In this document: positions 47,929 through 59,041 of the stretch, one piece after another | Layout of the letters: every line of letters begins with the position of its first letter | Numbering within the stretch: position 1 is the stretch's first letter | Notes under the pieces: generated by a model | Told to the model about the DNA's origin: nothing | Seen by the model: the letters and a program-made list of their open reading frames with translations, nothing else | The model's database searches: none | NCBI GenBank assembly: GCA_001414485.1 | Contig: LLEY01000192.1 | Coordinates: 1-64,000, forward strand | Source: Calycina herbarum | Taxonomy: Eukaryota; Ascomycota; Leotiomycetes; Helotiales; Pezizellaceae | Length of the DNA: 64,000 nt | Reading direction: 5' to 3' | Position numbers and translations under genes: made by a program

Positions 47929-48413
47929 TTGGTGGGAGCTCTAAGGGGAAGAAATGATGATAATAATATGTGCATATGTGGGCTTGGGTGATTGTTTTGG
48001 AAGTTGCATGATTATACCCGTGAGTTTGTTGCAAATGTTTTGGTGGTGGGGTGTTTTGGCTGCCTGTAAGGAAGGGGTTCAAACTTTGAAACTAATAGGT
48101 TGCGGTGTTCATGATGGAAAGTTGTGAATGATAAATCCTAGATTGAGGCTCTACCAACTAGAACGAACTAGAACGCAATTCCAGACTAGATTTAAAAAAA
48201 AAGGGAGTTTTAGGAAGTCCCTGTCGTTTTCTAGCCAGATAAATACAGGCTGAGTAGAACACAGCCACGATACCAACAACCAACCAACCCACCCAGTACA
48301 TTATTTAAGTTGGGTTGGAACAAACTCCCACCTCTTTTTAATTCTGGGCATCAATTAATTTTTCCGTCTCGTCAATATCATTTGCAATCGTTGCATGAAC
48401 GGTAACAGGAAAC
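47929..48413. other. intergenic, no gene seen
   Basis: About 0.5 kb between two genes on the same strand. It contains a GAACTAGAAC short direct duplication near 48160 and an A-run at 48193-48202. Confidence 0.45.
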
Positions 48414-49916
48414 ATGCCTCTCTTTGCTCTCCCACAGGAGATTATAGATGAGCTTTTTCTTGAATTTGTTTCTGTGCGTTCTCTCAAGCGTTCTATGAGA
48501 CTCAGGCTTGTTAGTAGTAAGTGGATTTGATCGTCTTCCATGTATTATACTAACTACGCTCTTAGAAGAATTTTCGCACCATGCTACTCGAGCCATTTTT
48601 CGGTCTCATATCCTCGACAAAGACCTGATGAATAAACTCTCCATTCTCTCGGTATGGCCATCGAGTTACAACTTCATATGCTTGACTCCAGTTATTCTAC
48701 AAAGATACATGGCCTATCGAATATTCTTCCACGACGATAAAAGATTCCCATATCAAATCCAATATGTCGCAGAGCGTATCTGCGAACTGAAATGCGATAC
48801 TGGTGATGCAGCCATGTTCTCATATATACAGGATCTTTGTGCTCTTCACTTTTTGCAAGAGTTCCCAAATCGAATATATATATATCAAAACGACCAAACC
48901 AACCTAGAACGGGACGTTGCAAGAGAAACATTGCCACTCGACATCATTCTTGCCGCAGTTTGTCTGCGACTTCCTTATTCGTTGGCCGCGTTCAATGGAG
49001 ACCTTGAGTTGATAAAGGGTCTCCTCGCCAACGAGCCAGAGGAGGCAAAAGTTGACGATGACATACAGATGAATTTTCTTTGCGAAATGATTGTATTCTC
49101 CACTTTAGGACGCCAAGCAGAGGTTTTGACTATGCTTGGGAACGCAAGCCTCGGGATTTTGAGGTTTCGAACCGAGGTTCTCCATACTCTTCGGATCTCA
49201 ATACAGCAATGTTCCATACTACTTTTCCCGAACACTATAAGCGCCTAGCAGCCACTTTTGGGTCCGAAAATGAAGTATTTTCCTACAGACGCGAAGGAGA
49301 TTTGAATAATCGTTTGTGCCGAAGTGCAGCCTACGGCCATGTGGAAATGGTTCAATATTTTATCGACCAAGGGGGCTTTTTGAATGATCCTATGGCAAGT
49401 CGAAGGTTGGGGCATTGTCATGGTCAAGAGCACCTTCGGTTTCTGGGAGCGCTTCGTACTAGAGGACAAAGTTTGTCCCAGCCCCTCTTACGTGCTATTA
49501 AAGACGGTCCCAGAGCCAACGAAACGGTAGTAGCCCTGCTGCTTGCACGCGGCGCGGATCCCAACTGGTCGTCACCTGAAGATACCCCACTTCTTGCCGC
49601 TGTGGCTAGAAACAAGACTTCAATCATTCGTTTGTTGGTAGAAGGTGGTGCTGATGTTAATGATGGGATTCCTCCCCCGATTGTATTAGCTGTTCGCAAT
49701 GAAAATACTCAAACCTTCCAGTATCTTCTGGATCAGGGTGCGACACTTGCTAGTCCAAAGACGGGTGCTTGGGCTATGGCTTTTGCAAAACTCTATGCTT
49801 TAGACTCCATGGTTGAGCTCTTGGTACGGGAAGGTGTTGATGAAACTGCTGTGCTTCAACGAGTTCCAACTAGCGATGAATTGTGGAGTTATGGATATCA
49901 CAGTTATAAATTCTAG
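48414..49916 (+). CDS. F-box/ankyrin-repeat protein
   Basis: Predicted 460 residues in three exons (48414-48516, 48566-49092 and 49164-49916). The first 45 residues (MPLFALPQEIIDELFLEF, then MRLRLVSKEFSHHATRAIF across the first intron) form an F-box-like motif that could bind Skp1 in an SCF ubiquitin ligase. Ankyrin-type repeats follow, for example LAAFNGDLELIKGLLANEP, SAAYGHVEMVQYFIDQGG, VVALLLARGADPN and IIRLLVEGGADVNDG, probably for substrate recognition. The second intron (49093-49163, 71 nt) was chosen because it joins two different frames in phase 0 with a GTATTC donor and TTTTGAG acceptor. If that intron is wrong, the gene carries a frameshift. F-box/ankyrin genes are highly expanded in such fungi and targets are unknown. 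Confidence 0.72.
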
Positions 49917-51131
49917 TTTTCAGCAATTCTTTCTTGAATCCATAGTGTGCCATGAGTTCCGAGCTTTACTCTCCGTATACCACTCCCATTTATCATCTTA
50001 GATATACTAAGATAATGAAAATCATTCTCCGAGAACGTTTAAGAGATTGGTTAAATCGATTTCATGACTCTTCTAAATGCTGGCGGAGAATGAATGTAAT
50101 TTTCCTAGAGTCCTAGACTATTTCCCACAATTGAAACAAAGTGGGTGTACGAAGAGCAATGCCCAGCTCTCTTACATGTTCGCGCAAAATAGAAATTCGA
50201 TGAACTTTAATATTTATGTACGCCAGCCTACCGTCCCTGTCTTCCCTTCTGTTCGTCTTGCTTTGTATTTTATGGAAGCTCCATTTTCTCGATTTACGAT
50301 GACTTAAAGCTGAATCACAAACTTGGTAAAACAACACTAGATCATAATTATTATCACCACAAATATAAAAACAAATAGGTAAACCATCTTTCCCCAGTAT
50401 CCTTCAGTTATAATCGCTCCTGTTGAAGATTCATTCCCGAGTTTGAGAGATGGGACATAATTCTCTCTCACGATACTTGGTGGCTTTTTCACAGAGATGA
50501 AGTGTGGGATTAGGGTTGTTTTTGGGGATTCCATAAACATCGCTATAACTATGGGTTTTTGGTTTTAATGATATCATCTCCAGTCTTTGCAAGTCATTGG
50601 GAAACAATTCTTCCCCGTTCGCTTCGCGACCCTTTCTTTTTCTATTTGTCATCACCGGGTTGTGAGGTTTTATTCTTCAAAATATATAAAAGTTGTAGAT
50701 TTCTGTTAGTATTGGCTTCCGAAATGTGTTAGAAATATTCATCTGAACTCTCTACAACATTGTCAATGGGGATTCTTCACGCACAGTTATTAGTGGAACA
50801 ATGGTAACACAACATTCAATTCTGTCAACAAACGTAATGATTCCAATATAAGCTAAATGAGTGGACTTGGCACCTCCAACCCGCGAGTTAGAATTTTGAC
50901 TTCCTAATATTCAACTCGACATAAGAAACTTCGACATCTAATTCCATTCCATATTCAACTCAACAAAAGAAATTCGAATGGGCCAAATGTCCTAAAGTTA
51001 CTCGTATTTAATCTTCGTGATCAAATTCCAGGTCGGGTCTGCGCCTGCTTCTTTTACCACGATGAAGCTCTCTATGCCAGCTGTTTTCGTGCCATCTGAA
51101 AGCAACCTGTCTCGGACCATCGCATTCGGGC
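49917..51131. other. intergenic (convergent 3' ends); possible extra 3' coding tail near 51,000
   Basis: 1.2 kb. The part next to the secreted-protein gene (51000-51130) stays open on the minus strand in two frames and may hold the true C-terminus of that protein. The remainder shows nothing coding. Confidence 0.4.
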
Positions 51132-51866
51132 CTAGCGTAAAGGGTTTCCGGGTTCGGTTATTTTTTCGGATTTTGCGATAAGTTCAACATACCCAGGTGA
51201 TGTTGGGTGAAATTCGATGCTTTCAGCCACGTTACTTTCCTTCCCTTGTGCTTTGAAGGCTTGCACGAAATGAGCTTTTGCGGCCGGGTTCTTGATATCG
51301 TCTGTTGCAATGAGTCTGGGATTGGTTTTACCACCTGTCTCAGCTTTGTAGCTATCGAGGATTATGTCCCGATATTTCATACTGGTGAACGCCGGGTCCC
51401 CACGATCGACGAATTTGGTAAAATAAACTTGGTCTGTTTTATGGATCGAATAATCGACTACCTTCACTCCTCTTCGGACATCCCTCACGATTGTAAAACT
51501 TTCCCATCCCTTCTCGATATCCGCATAACCTTTCATCCACGATGGTCCGGCATCTCCATTGCCGCTGTTCACTCTTTTCAGTTGAAAAGCTTTAAGGTTT
51601 CCTTGGCCGGGTATGGCTCTTCCACCCTCTGATGCACCAAGTAAAGGTTTATTTCCAGAAGAGCTCCCGGGATTTTGTGGTGTGTCTCCTTTCCCTCCAT
51701 TCCCGGGTTGCACCTTTGGTTGAGGTACCTTTGGCGCGGGTGGTACTCGAAGAGCGAGGTTATTGCAAGATTGGCTATTGCTGGTAAAAATAGCGGCAGC
51801 GTTGGTAAAGATGGAGATACCAGAGAAGAAGGTAAGAAATACCAAAAATAAATTGTTATATTTCAT
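51132..51866 (-). CDS. secreted protein of unknown function, C-terminus uncertain
   Basis: Starts at ATG 51866 with a signal peptide (MKYNNLFLVFLTFFSGISIF, then TNAAA). A Pro/Gly-rich linker (APKVPQPKVQPGNGG) precedes a globular part with WMKGYADIEKGWESF, DQVYFTKFVDRG and ESIEFHPTSPGYVELI. The simple frame gives 244 residues ending GNPLR. Directly after the stop, coding-like sequence continues in another frame (AMVRDRLLSDGTKTAGIESF, then VVKEAGADPTWNLI) to about 51000. Alternatively, a 61-nt intron (GTATGT to CTAG) would splice to a third frame. So the gene is either frameshifted or spliced. I do not recognise the family. It may be a secreted effector-like or enzyme-related protein, and only one cysteine is visible in the mature part. 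Confidence 0.6.
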   Translation of the reverse strand: MKYNNLFLVFLTFFSGISIFTNAAAIFTSNSQSCNNLALRVPPAPKVPQPKVQPGNGGKGDTPQNPGSSSGNKPLLGASEGGRAIPGQGNLKAFQLKRVNSGNGDAGPSWMKGYADIEKGWESFTIVRDVRRGVKVVDYSIHKTDQVYFTKFVDRGDPAFTSMKYRDIILDSYKAETGGKTNPRLIATDDIKNPAAKAHFVQAFKAQGKESNVAESIEFHPTSPGYVELIAKSEKITEPGNPLR

Positions 51867-53606
51867 GGTGGACAAGCTGGTGTTTGAGACTTGGGTTTGT
51901 GGTTAAGAGGGGGGTTTCTTGTAATGGAATTTGTGATATGATTAAGTGGAATAGAGGAGGAGCTTGATGAATTGAGAACTGTTCTGGCGGCTTCCGCAAG
52001 AGACTTTATAGAAACTTCTCTTAGCTTTGTAGCATTGGGATTCTAACTGTCATGTTCCAACTAGGACTTACAACATATTTGGTTACTGCTCCCCATGACC
52101 TCAACTGTTGCTATGTATGTCAAACTCTGAAATTCTTCGGAATGCCCGAATAAAGTTGCTTGGATTATTGTCTCATGTAGGTGACGTCGGGTCCAAATAC
52201 CAACAGCTAGTGCTCGGCATCTCGAGGCAGACTTTAAGAGAATTAAGAAACTGGTAACTCTCCTCATGGGGATATTACCCACATGGAAGAACAATCGTCA
52301 CACTCCATGATCTTCAACATACCTATAGACAACATCGGGTGCACAGCAACTTCAAAACTCAATGAAAAAGTAATGAAAAACACTTGCGGTAATAGAGCGG
52401 ATGCAATCGGGAATTAGCTATGATTTCCAAATCATCTAATTCTCCTCAAGTATTCATTATAGATACGAAAAGCCGCAAGCTTATCAATTAGAAGTCATGG
52501 GATCTTCACTCACCGACGAACCAAAATTCTCTTGTGACTCGCAACTTTCCAGCACGACGCTCCATTCCAAATCAGGAGACTTTCCAACATTTGTAAGAAC
52601 CCCTGATTGTGAACGTTTATTTCTCTCTCAAGGCTCAGCCACTAGAGTTCTATATAGCTAGTTATAGAACTTAGTTAAGATAGAAAATATTTTTTTTTTA
52701 TTCTTAAGACTAGACTTAATATATTAGAAATTATAGATTCTATATCTAAAGAGACACTACTTAAGTAAAGAGATAGTAGAAAGTATTAAAAGCTAGCTTA
52801 AAACTAAAACGTGATAATATATCTAGTATCGGCGTATAACCAGAGACTAGCCGGGCCTCGAGCTATACTCGGACTTTAATTAGACTATACTTTACCTTCT
52901 TAAGTAGATAGCTCTTTTAACAATTAAAACTTGAATTAATTAGATTGAATTTTAGGCCTCTAATCTATCTTAGTTACTCTATATAGTATCTTTTTAAGTC
53001 TTAAAAATAGATTATTTTTTATTACTTTAGTCTGTTTTATGTTTTGTGTTTTGTGTTTTGTGTTTTTGCATTGGCCAACTCTTTGCTAATGTCCTCCGTA
53101 CACATGGTAGAATGCAAAATAATGTTTAAAACATCTTCAAGTTTCAAACTTCCATCGCTTTACTTTGCCGCATATTTCCAAGAAGAAGACCTCTTCCCCT
53201 GTCAAAAAACGGCATAGTACATCACAAGACATATTACAACCAGGGGTTTTCTCGCAAAGAGGAACTTCAACGCGTAGAATATCCAACAGCCCAACAATCC
53301 AAAAACCATCTCAAGATAGCACAGCCACACACACGAGGGTATGTCTCCAACAGAAGGATTCTTGACGTAGCTTTGAGTGGTTTGTAAGATCGCACGATAG
53401 CTTTCTCGTGATTCCAAGAACGAAGGAAAGCAAGATAGACCCAGGAACCTGAGTTTGGTCCAAAGTTATAAGAGCAAGATTGTTCTCCCGTCATCTCCAA
53501 GAACAATCAACCATTAGCTTCTGTCTCTTTATTTGACTCCCTCTTGCAACAATATCCTAGTTCCACACTTCACGGGCTAAGAACAGTAACTCGAAACGTG
53601 GCAGCA
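51867..53606. other. intergenic with AT-rich, RIP-like tract
   Basis: 1.7 kb. From about 52640 to 53040 the sequence is strongly AT-rich with many TA dinucleotides and no open frames, typical of repeats destroyed by RIP. A TTTTGTG tandem run occurs at about 53041-53064. The flanks contain no clear gene. Confidence 0.5.
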
Positions 53607-54880
53607 ATGAACGCAATCGGAGGAGCCTTCCTCGCCCTCTCCCTCTACCCGCTTTCCCAATCTTATTTTCCTCCGAAGGCAACCACTGCCACTGTTGTTC
53701 GAATTAGGCTTGGCCTTGCTAATCACAAGGATAGTGGTGCCAACATTGGCGGCGACATTCCAGAAGTCTCGTTGTTCAATGCCAACGGAGAGCGGATTGG
53801 GTTCACTATGGAGGGAGGTCATATTCAGGAGGACAGTTCCACTTTAGCAAGCGGCGGCGATATTCGCGTGGAGCATATCAACCAAAAGAAAGACGCCGCT
53901 GCTTAATATATTTATCTCTCGCACGGTGGCACAGATGCTGTTTGTGTTTCGTCTATCACCATCACAATGGTATCCGATACGACACCTTACTCGCTCTTTG
54001 GGGATATACCTATAGCCTGTGGCGCTAAATTTTACCAGTCCAATGATGTCACCATTGTAGACAAAAGTGCGTACCACTCGAGGTGTTTTTGGATTGATGG
54101 CCCCGAAAAGGATGGGAAGACGACCAATGATCTGAAGCAAGGAATTAGCTGGCATATACCAGATTTTTTGGGGGAGGTGGCCCGGCTGAATCAATACAAC
54201 GAATTCCCGGATACCTTGTGCAAAAGCATTCCTCGCCTTCAGATGTGGGACTACATAGACCCACTCCACTGCATCCCTATCTTTAAAGAAGAGACTCTTA
54301 GCGGTTCAGCAGATGGATTGGATGCCCATCGGGACAAGGTGGTGGCTGATACTGGTATTCTCCAATGCGATGATGAGCCAGGCCAGCTGTTACTCTACCC
54401 ATCAAACAAACCAAATCCACAAATTGTGCCTGATTCCAAATCGAGAGCCAGACTGAGACAGCAAATAACAGTTTACGGAAAAACGGAGGTACCAAAAACA
54501 CATATCCTCCGGGGGCCAAACCTCTCGGCCCAACTTTGAACCCACTGATACCGGAGCAGGTCGATGAAGCAAGAGCTGATTGCTCGGCTGTTCATGCCAA
54601 CCGAATAGTGATTAGTGAAAAAGAGACCCATAACGGAGGAGCAAAGGAATTGTGCGAAGCTGAGAACTCTTGGGGACCGGATTTTGTTTCTACACTGGAG
54701 GGAAAGTTTTGCGATATGTGTACTCGACATTTGTGGGATATTTGCTCGGAAACAATTACCAAAGCTTGCTTTGATGCAGCCACCAGCACTGTTCGACCTG
54801 GAAATGGAATTCGTGGTCGTGATTTATTCGGTAGAATGCCTCCTGTGAAGAATTACACGAACGTTGTGGAATGGAAGTAA
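53607..54880 (+). pseudogene. secreted fungal protein gene with an in-frame TAA (and possible intron or frameshift)
   Basis: ATG 53607 opens a hydrophobic N-terminus (MNAIGGAFLALSLYPLS). The frame runs to TAA at 53904-53906 and then continues open in the same frame with YIYLSHGGTDAVCVSSITIT and LFGDIPIACGAKFYQS, a signature seen in a common family of secreted fungal proteins. It proceeds to DPLHCIPIFKE. Around 54488 the frame changes. Either a 71-nt intron (54488-54558, GTACCA to GAGCAG, in phase 0) or a 1-nt shift joins it to EARADCSAVHANRIV and the Cys-rich end FCDMCTRHLWDIC. A CAA to TAA change would explain the stop. Called a pseudogene, but stop-codon readthrough or a sequencing error cannot be excluded. 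The family is uncharacterised to my knowledge. Confidence 0.6.
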
Positions 54881-55644
54881 ACGAGAATGGGGTGCGGATT
54901 TTCACTTGCTCTGGGTTTCATTTCTTTCTTTTGTTACTGGGATTCTGTTTTTTACTAGTGAGATTTTACCTTATCAAATGTAGGCGTTTATAGGATTGAC
55001 CTACCGTCGCATATCTAAACACATTACCCGTTTTACTTCTTTAATAATCTCAACTTGTGTCCAAATCGGCAATCTTGTATCAGTACTCAGTTTATGGGCA
55101 TCTTTTGTTTATTGCGTCGTACTTTTTGTCTTTAGGAGAGCATATTGATATAAGATAGGAGCCGTAAAGTCAGTGGTGGTGGATGTCTTGTGCGTGTCAA
55201 GATCTAAGACAAATGGACTTGAAGAACGGCAGGCACTTGATGAGAAACTATCGTTCCCTCGTTGTCCATTGGTAAGTGTAATCAAGATATGAGAGAAATT
55301 CATGACGTATTTAGGAATAATCTCTTTGTTATATCACGTTTATTGGGTGGAGTAGTAGCACCCTCGCTTAGCCCAAGAAAACAATGAAGCCCTTTGGCTG
55401 GAATTATTTAAGAATACCTTTCAAAGAAACTCCTTGAACCCTTGAAATGCAACAAGGCTGATTATAATAGTAGCTCAAAGAATGAAAGATTCATAAGATA
55501 ACAATACCAGTATTTCCTTTTGTTTCAGAAATATTTAAACGAACAAGAATCAGTTTACAATAAAATTCCACAAAAGTGATTGATTTACATAATCGAAAGC
55601 AAACTATCTACACAACAGAACAAATCATACTGTTAAACTGGCAA
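54881..55644. other. intergenic, no gene seen
   Basis: 0.75 kb upstream of the amidoligase gene with AT-rich 5' flank; probably its promoter. No other feature. Confidence 0.45.
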
Positions 55645-57254
55645 ATGATGATGAGAAGTTTTAGACAATTATCAGAGGTCTCACCTCTTTCAAGTCCAAG
55701 GTTAGAAAATATCCCCGAAGATGTCCCCGAAGACATCCCCCAACCACGAGCGACAACAAGTTATGCAAGATCATCACTAGGAGCAGAAAAAAGCCAGCCC
55801 CAACCACGTCTTACTTTTGGAGTAGAATTAGAATTCTCACTAGCATATCAACCCCCCAACTACACAAAATCCGACCCTGATCCCCACGATCCCCGACCAA
55901 TCCGTGGACTCGTTACTACCCCTGATCCACCTGAACTTGAAGTGAGTTACGAAATTGAAACACAACAACAAGACGAAACCCACGAACATATCGCGAAAAC
56001 GCTACAAGAAGCTGGTCTTGCATGCGCTCCGTTTGCCACCGCGTTCGAAAGCCAACCCTCGCCAGAGCAATGGTTAATTGAAGCTGACGACACCGTTAAA
56101 GGCCAGCAAGAAACGGATTATAAGTTTACATCTGTTGAGGTCGTATCCCCCGCTTTCTATTTTTGCCAAGAATCAAAATCGTTGGTCTCATGCCTAGCAC
56201 AAGTACTGACATCTAGATATCGTTTAAACTGCAACTTTACATCTGGTCTTCGTAAGTACTCCCTTCGCAGTTCCCCTTTGATATTTGATATGCTAACTCT
56301 TTTGTCCCAGACGTACATTTCGGATATGGCGAAGACGGATTTTCGCCTCGTGTACTTTGCAACTTAATGGCAACCTTGTTCATTTTTGAAAAGCAACTAG
56401 AGTGTTTGCACCCTCCCAGTCGACGATCAGGGCAGAATTACTTCTGTCAAGACATACGAACAAAATCTATCCTTGGCTCAAATCTACCGGATACCCCAGA
56501 GGGAACATGGCAGGGCTTAGAGGAGATACTCAAACACAGAAATCAAGATACGACAGCTGAGATTGTAGAAAATCTTCGCCCCCGCGATTCCGAAGGCGGG
56601 ATTGTACGCCTAGCCTATAATCTTGTTAATCTTGATGAAACAACTAACCTGTCTAGAACGCTAGAATTCAGGGGCCATGAAGGAACATTGAACCCCGAGA
56701 GAATCGTTAACTGGATCAATGTCTGCGCAGGTCTCGTAGAATTTGCGGATACAGTTAAGGACCACTTGCTTGATGCTTTTCTTAGGCGCCACGTTGACGA
56801 CCAGAACTTCACTGTTATAGATCTCCTAAAGGCTATTGGAAGACCTAACGAAGCCGAGTATTACGCGAGGAAAATTCAAGAATACGACACCGTCATATCT
56901 ATATCTTCAGACGGTGAGTCTCCGCAACATCAAAATCCTTCGGTCGATGACGATGAAGAGAATCGTCGACTCGATGAAGCAATTCGTTTGATTGATGCCT
57001 ACGGAGAGAGTGACCAGTCAGACGAGGCGAGTCGGCTAGATGAAGAAATTCGTTTAATTGATGCTTATGGAGAGAGTGGTCAGCTCGATGAAGAGAGCCG
57101 TCGACTAGAGGAAGCGCTTCGTGCCCTCGAGGCCGATGAAGAGAGTCGTCAACGCGATGAAGAAAGAAGGAGAAGAGTTATAAAGTACTTATCAACAACT
57201 ACTGACGACGAGATGATTACTCGTGTTCCTCTTTATAAAGAACTTTCGACGTGA
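55645..57254 (+). CDS. amidoligase-family (Amidoligase_2) protein with acidic C-terminal repeats
   Basis: 516 residues in two exons (55645-56251 and 56311-57254). The amidoligase (carboxylate-amine ligase, gamma-glutamylcysteine-synthetase-like fold) signature is clear: LTFGVELEFSL near residue 70, WLIEADDTVKG, FTSVEVVSPAF, and HVHFGYGEDGFSP formed across the intron, then LEFRGHEGTLNPERIVNWI. ATP-dependent ligation of an amine to a peptide or carboxylate is inferred from the family; the fungal substrate is unknown. Residues about 420-500 are charged and repetitive, with RLDEAIRLIDAYGES and RLDEEIRLIDAYGES as near-identical units, probably a coiled coil. Three consecutive ATGs at 55645-55653 make the exact start arbitrary. 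No signal peptide. Confidence 0.85.
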
Positions 57255-57884
57255 CTGTCACACTCTCTTTACATTCTAATATTAGTAATAGGACTTTTTA
57301 ATCTGATTTACGTATATACTATTAAAGTGTTAGAGAGGAGTAATTACTTATAAGTTAAAATACGTTAGCGGTAAATATAAGAGTTTTACTTCGTATAGCG
57401 ACTACGTACTTAATTTAGAAGCGATTTAGATAATTTTAAGTGTAAAAGATACTCCGGAGAGCGCTCTATTAATATATATAAAAAGGAGTTTATTAGGGCT
57501 AGGGCTAGGGTTGGAAATAGGGCGGGGGGTGGGCGTATATTTGGGTATACTGGAATCTGGTTTGGGGTTAGGGGCTAGGTCCGATTAGGAATAGCTGCCC
57601 TCTTAGCGCGGGTCGAGCGAGGACTGGCACTTTTCCCGCCTGCCCCATTCTAGAGATTACGTGTTTACGTAATCGAATCTTCCAGATATTACTAGAAAGA
57701 ACTAGTATAGACTAAGGTTTAAACCTAAAGCCTAATAGTAAGTAAGGTAATTATTACCTAATACTAACAAAAAGACAGTAGGTTCAAATCTGCGGCTAAA
57801 CGAGAGTAATAGCGACTTGTTCCTACTACGAAGACTCGCTCTATAAAACTATTTGACGTTGGTCCCAGTCTTTCTCCCCAGTGC
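57255..57884. other. AT-rich intergenic tract with telomere-like and palindromic motifs
   Basis: Non-coding. 57290-57480 is RIP-like AT-rich DNA. A TTAGGG/CTAGGG array lies at 57493-57514 (listed separately). A perfect short palindrome GATTACGT-GTTT-ACGTAATC lies near 57654-57673. GGTTCAAATC near 57781 recalls a tRNA B box, but the stem does not pair. Confidence 0.5.
57493..57514. repeat. short telomere-like array
   Basis: TTAGGG followed by two CTAGGG units and TTGG. Fungal telomeres are (TTAGGG)n, so this may be a degenerate interstitial remnant or chance. Only about three units. Confidence 0.4.
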
Positions 57885-58676
57885 TCAAATTTCAATAACT
57901 TTCTGTTCCTCGAACCCCTCCGACTGCCTAAAGTAATACCCCCTCTGATTCGTAACAACCCGTTTCCCCGTCTCAAACTCTAAGAAATCGCAATTGAAAT
58001 GCGTATGACCAAACGCCCAGACCCGTACATTCGCACCCGTCCAACAAAGTTCCCTCGACAAGTCAGAAGAGAACCCAGAGGATATTTGGCTCCCGGCATT
58101 GGCGGGGTTAGCAGCTCTGCTTGATTCCGTCGGACTATGGTGTGTGAGAATGATTATTTTGCGATGAGGTTCGAGTTCCGATATCGATTTGACTTGAGTA
58201 TTTAGCCACTCGAGGTCGGCGTTGTGTGCTTGGTTGTGTTGTTCTACAGACCAATTTTCGATGTGGTAAAAGTCGTTGAGACCGAAGCTGACCATTTCCG
58301 ATTGTGAGGGAAGAATATTGGAGAATAGTGTACAGCCCAAAATCGTGATTTCATTGGAAATATCGAAGCGTGTCTGGTCTAAGAAAATGAAGGATCCCTC
58401 GGCAGACGTTTTATCCCGAGTCTCTTTTTCGAAATCGAGAATTCTTTTCTTGGCGGACGTCCAGTTGCTGTGATAGGGTTCGTGATTTCCAAGGAGTAGA
58501 AATACAATCTTGAACTTAGATAGTTGTTTGCTAATGAAATCAAAAAATTCCGAGTCCGTAACACACCCAATGTCACCAATTAGGGCCAGATATGGAGCTG
58601 CGGGAATAACTTCAAAGACGTCGTAACCTTTCGGTGCTTCGAGGTGAAGGTCTGATAGAAGTTGGATGGATAGCAT
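57885..58676 (-). CDS. calcineurin-like metallophosphoesterase
   Basis: Single-exon, 263 residues, starting at ATG 58676. All metal-binding blocks of the calcineurin-like phosphoesterase fold are present in order: QLLSDLHLE (D-x-H), LALIGDIG (GD), LLLGNHEPYH (GNHE), ILTHHSPT and FGHTHFNCDF (GHxH). The protein should therefore be a dinuclear metal phosphoesterase. Members of this fungal group are small cytosolic proteins of unknown substrate. It converges on the amidoligase gene across about 0.6 kb of degenerate DNA. Confidence 0.88.
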   Translation of the reverse strand: MLSIQLLSDLHLEAPKGYDVFEVIPAAPYLALIGDIGCVTDSEFFDFISKQLSKFKIVFLLLGNHEPYHSNWTSAKKRILDFEKETRDKTSAEGSFIFLDQTRFDISNEITILGCTLFSNILPSQSEMVSFGLNDFYHIENWSVEQHNQAHNADLEWLNTQVKSISELEPHRKIIILTHHSPTESSRAANPANAGSQISSGFSSDLSRELCWTGANVRVWAFGHTHFNCDFLEFETGKRVVTNQRGYYFRQSEGFEEQKVIEI

Positions 58677-59041
58677 GGTGAAAATCTTGAATTGGGCGGA
58701 AAAAAGGAGTGCTGGCCATGAATTGATATACTTGGGATCGGCTAAATATCGGGTATTATAAAGGTGTAAGCTAGCTGTTTTCGCGGGTGTTACAAAGGTG
58801 CAAGCTAGCTGTTTTCATCTGTTTTCGCGGGTGTTACAAAGGTGCAAGCTGGCTGTTTTCTACTTGGCGCGCGCTTGCACACATAAAATAGCCCGGGAAA
58901 ATTTCAAGTAAGCTTCAATAACTACAGATATATATTCTTCGGCTCCGAAAAACCCAACAGTTTAAATATGTAACATAACAGTGAAACAAAATAGAAATTC
59001 CTAGGGACAAACACATCTAACAAGTACAGCACCCAAATGTT
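58677..59041. other. intergenic with 34-44-bp tandem repeats
   Basis: Upstream region of the phosphoesterase. It contains the repeat array listed separately; the remainder shows nothing. Confidence 0.45.
58749..58860. repeat. tandem repeat, three units
   Basis: Units begin CGGGTGTTACAAAGGTGCAA and end AGCTGTTTTC. The first copy (58749-58782) is diverged, the second (58783-58826) has a 10-bp extension, and the third (58827-58860) is nearly identical. It lies in the 5' region of the phosphoesterase gene. Confidence 0.85.

Noticed and set aside
49080..49250. Frameshift pseudogene interpretation of the F-box/ankyrin gene
   Set aside because: A 71-nt phase-0 intron with acceptable splice sites restores the frame, so an intact gene is the simpler reading.
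57764..57800. GGTTCAAATC, a possible tRNA B box
   Set aside because: The T stem has a mismatch next to the loop and no A box or acceptor stem is found upstream.
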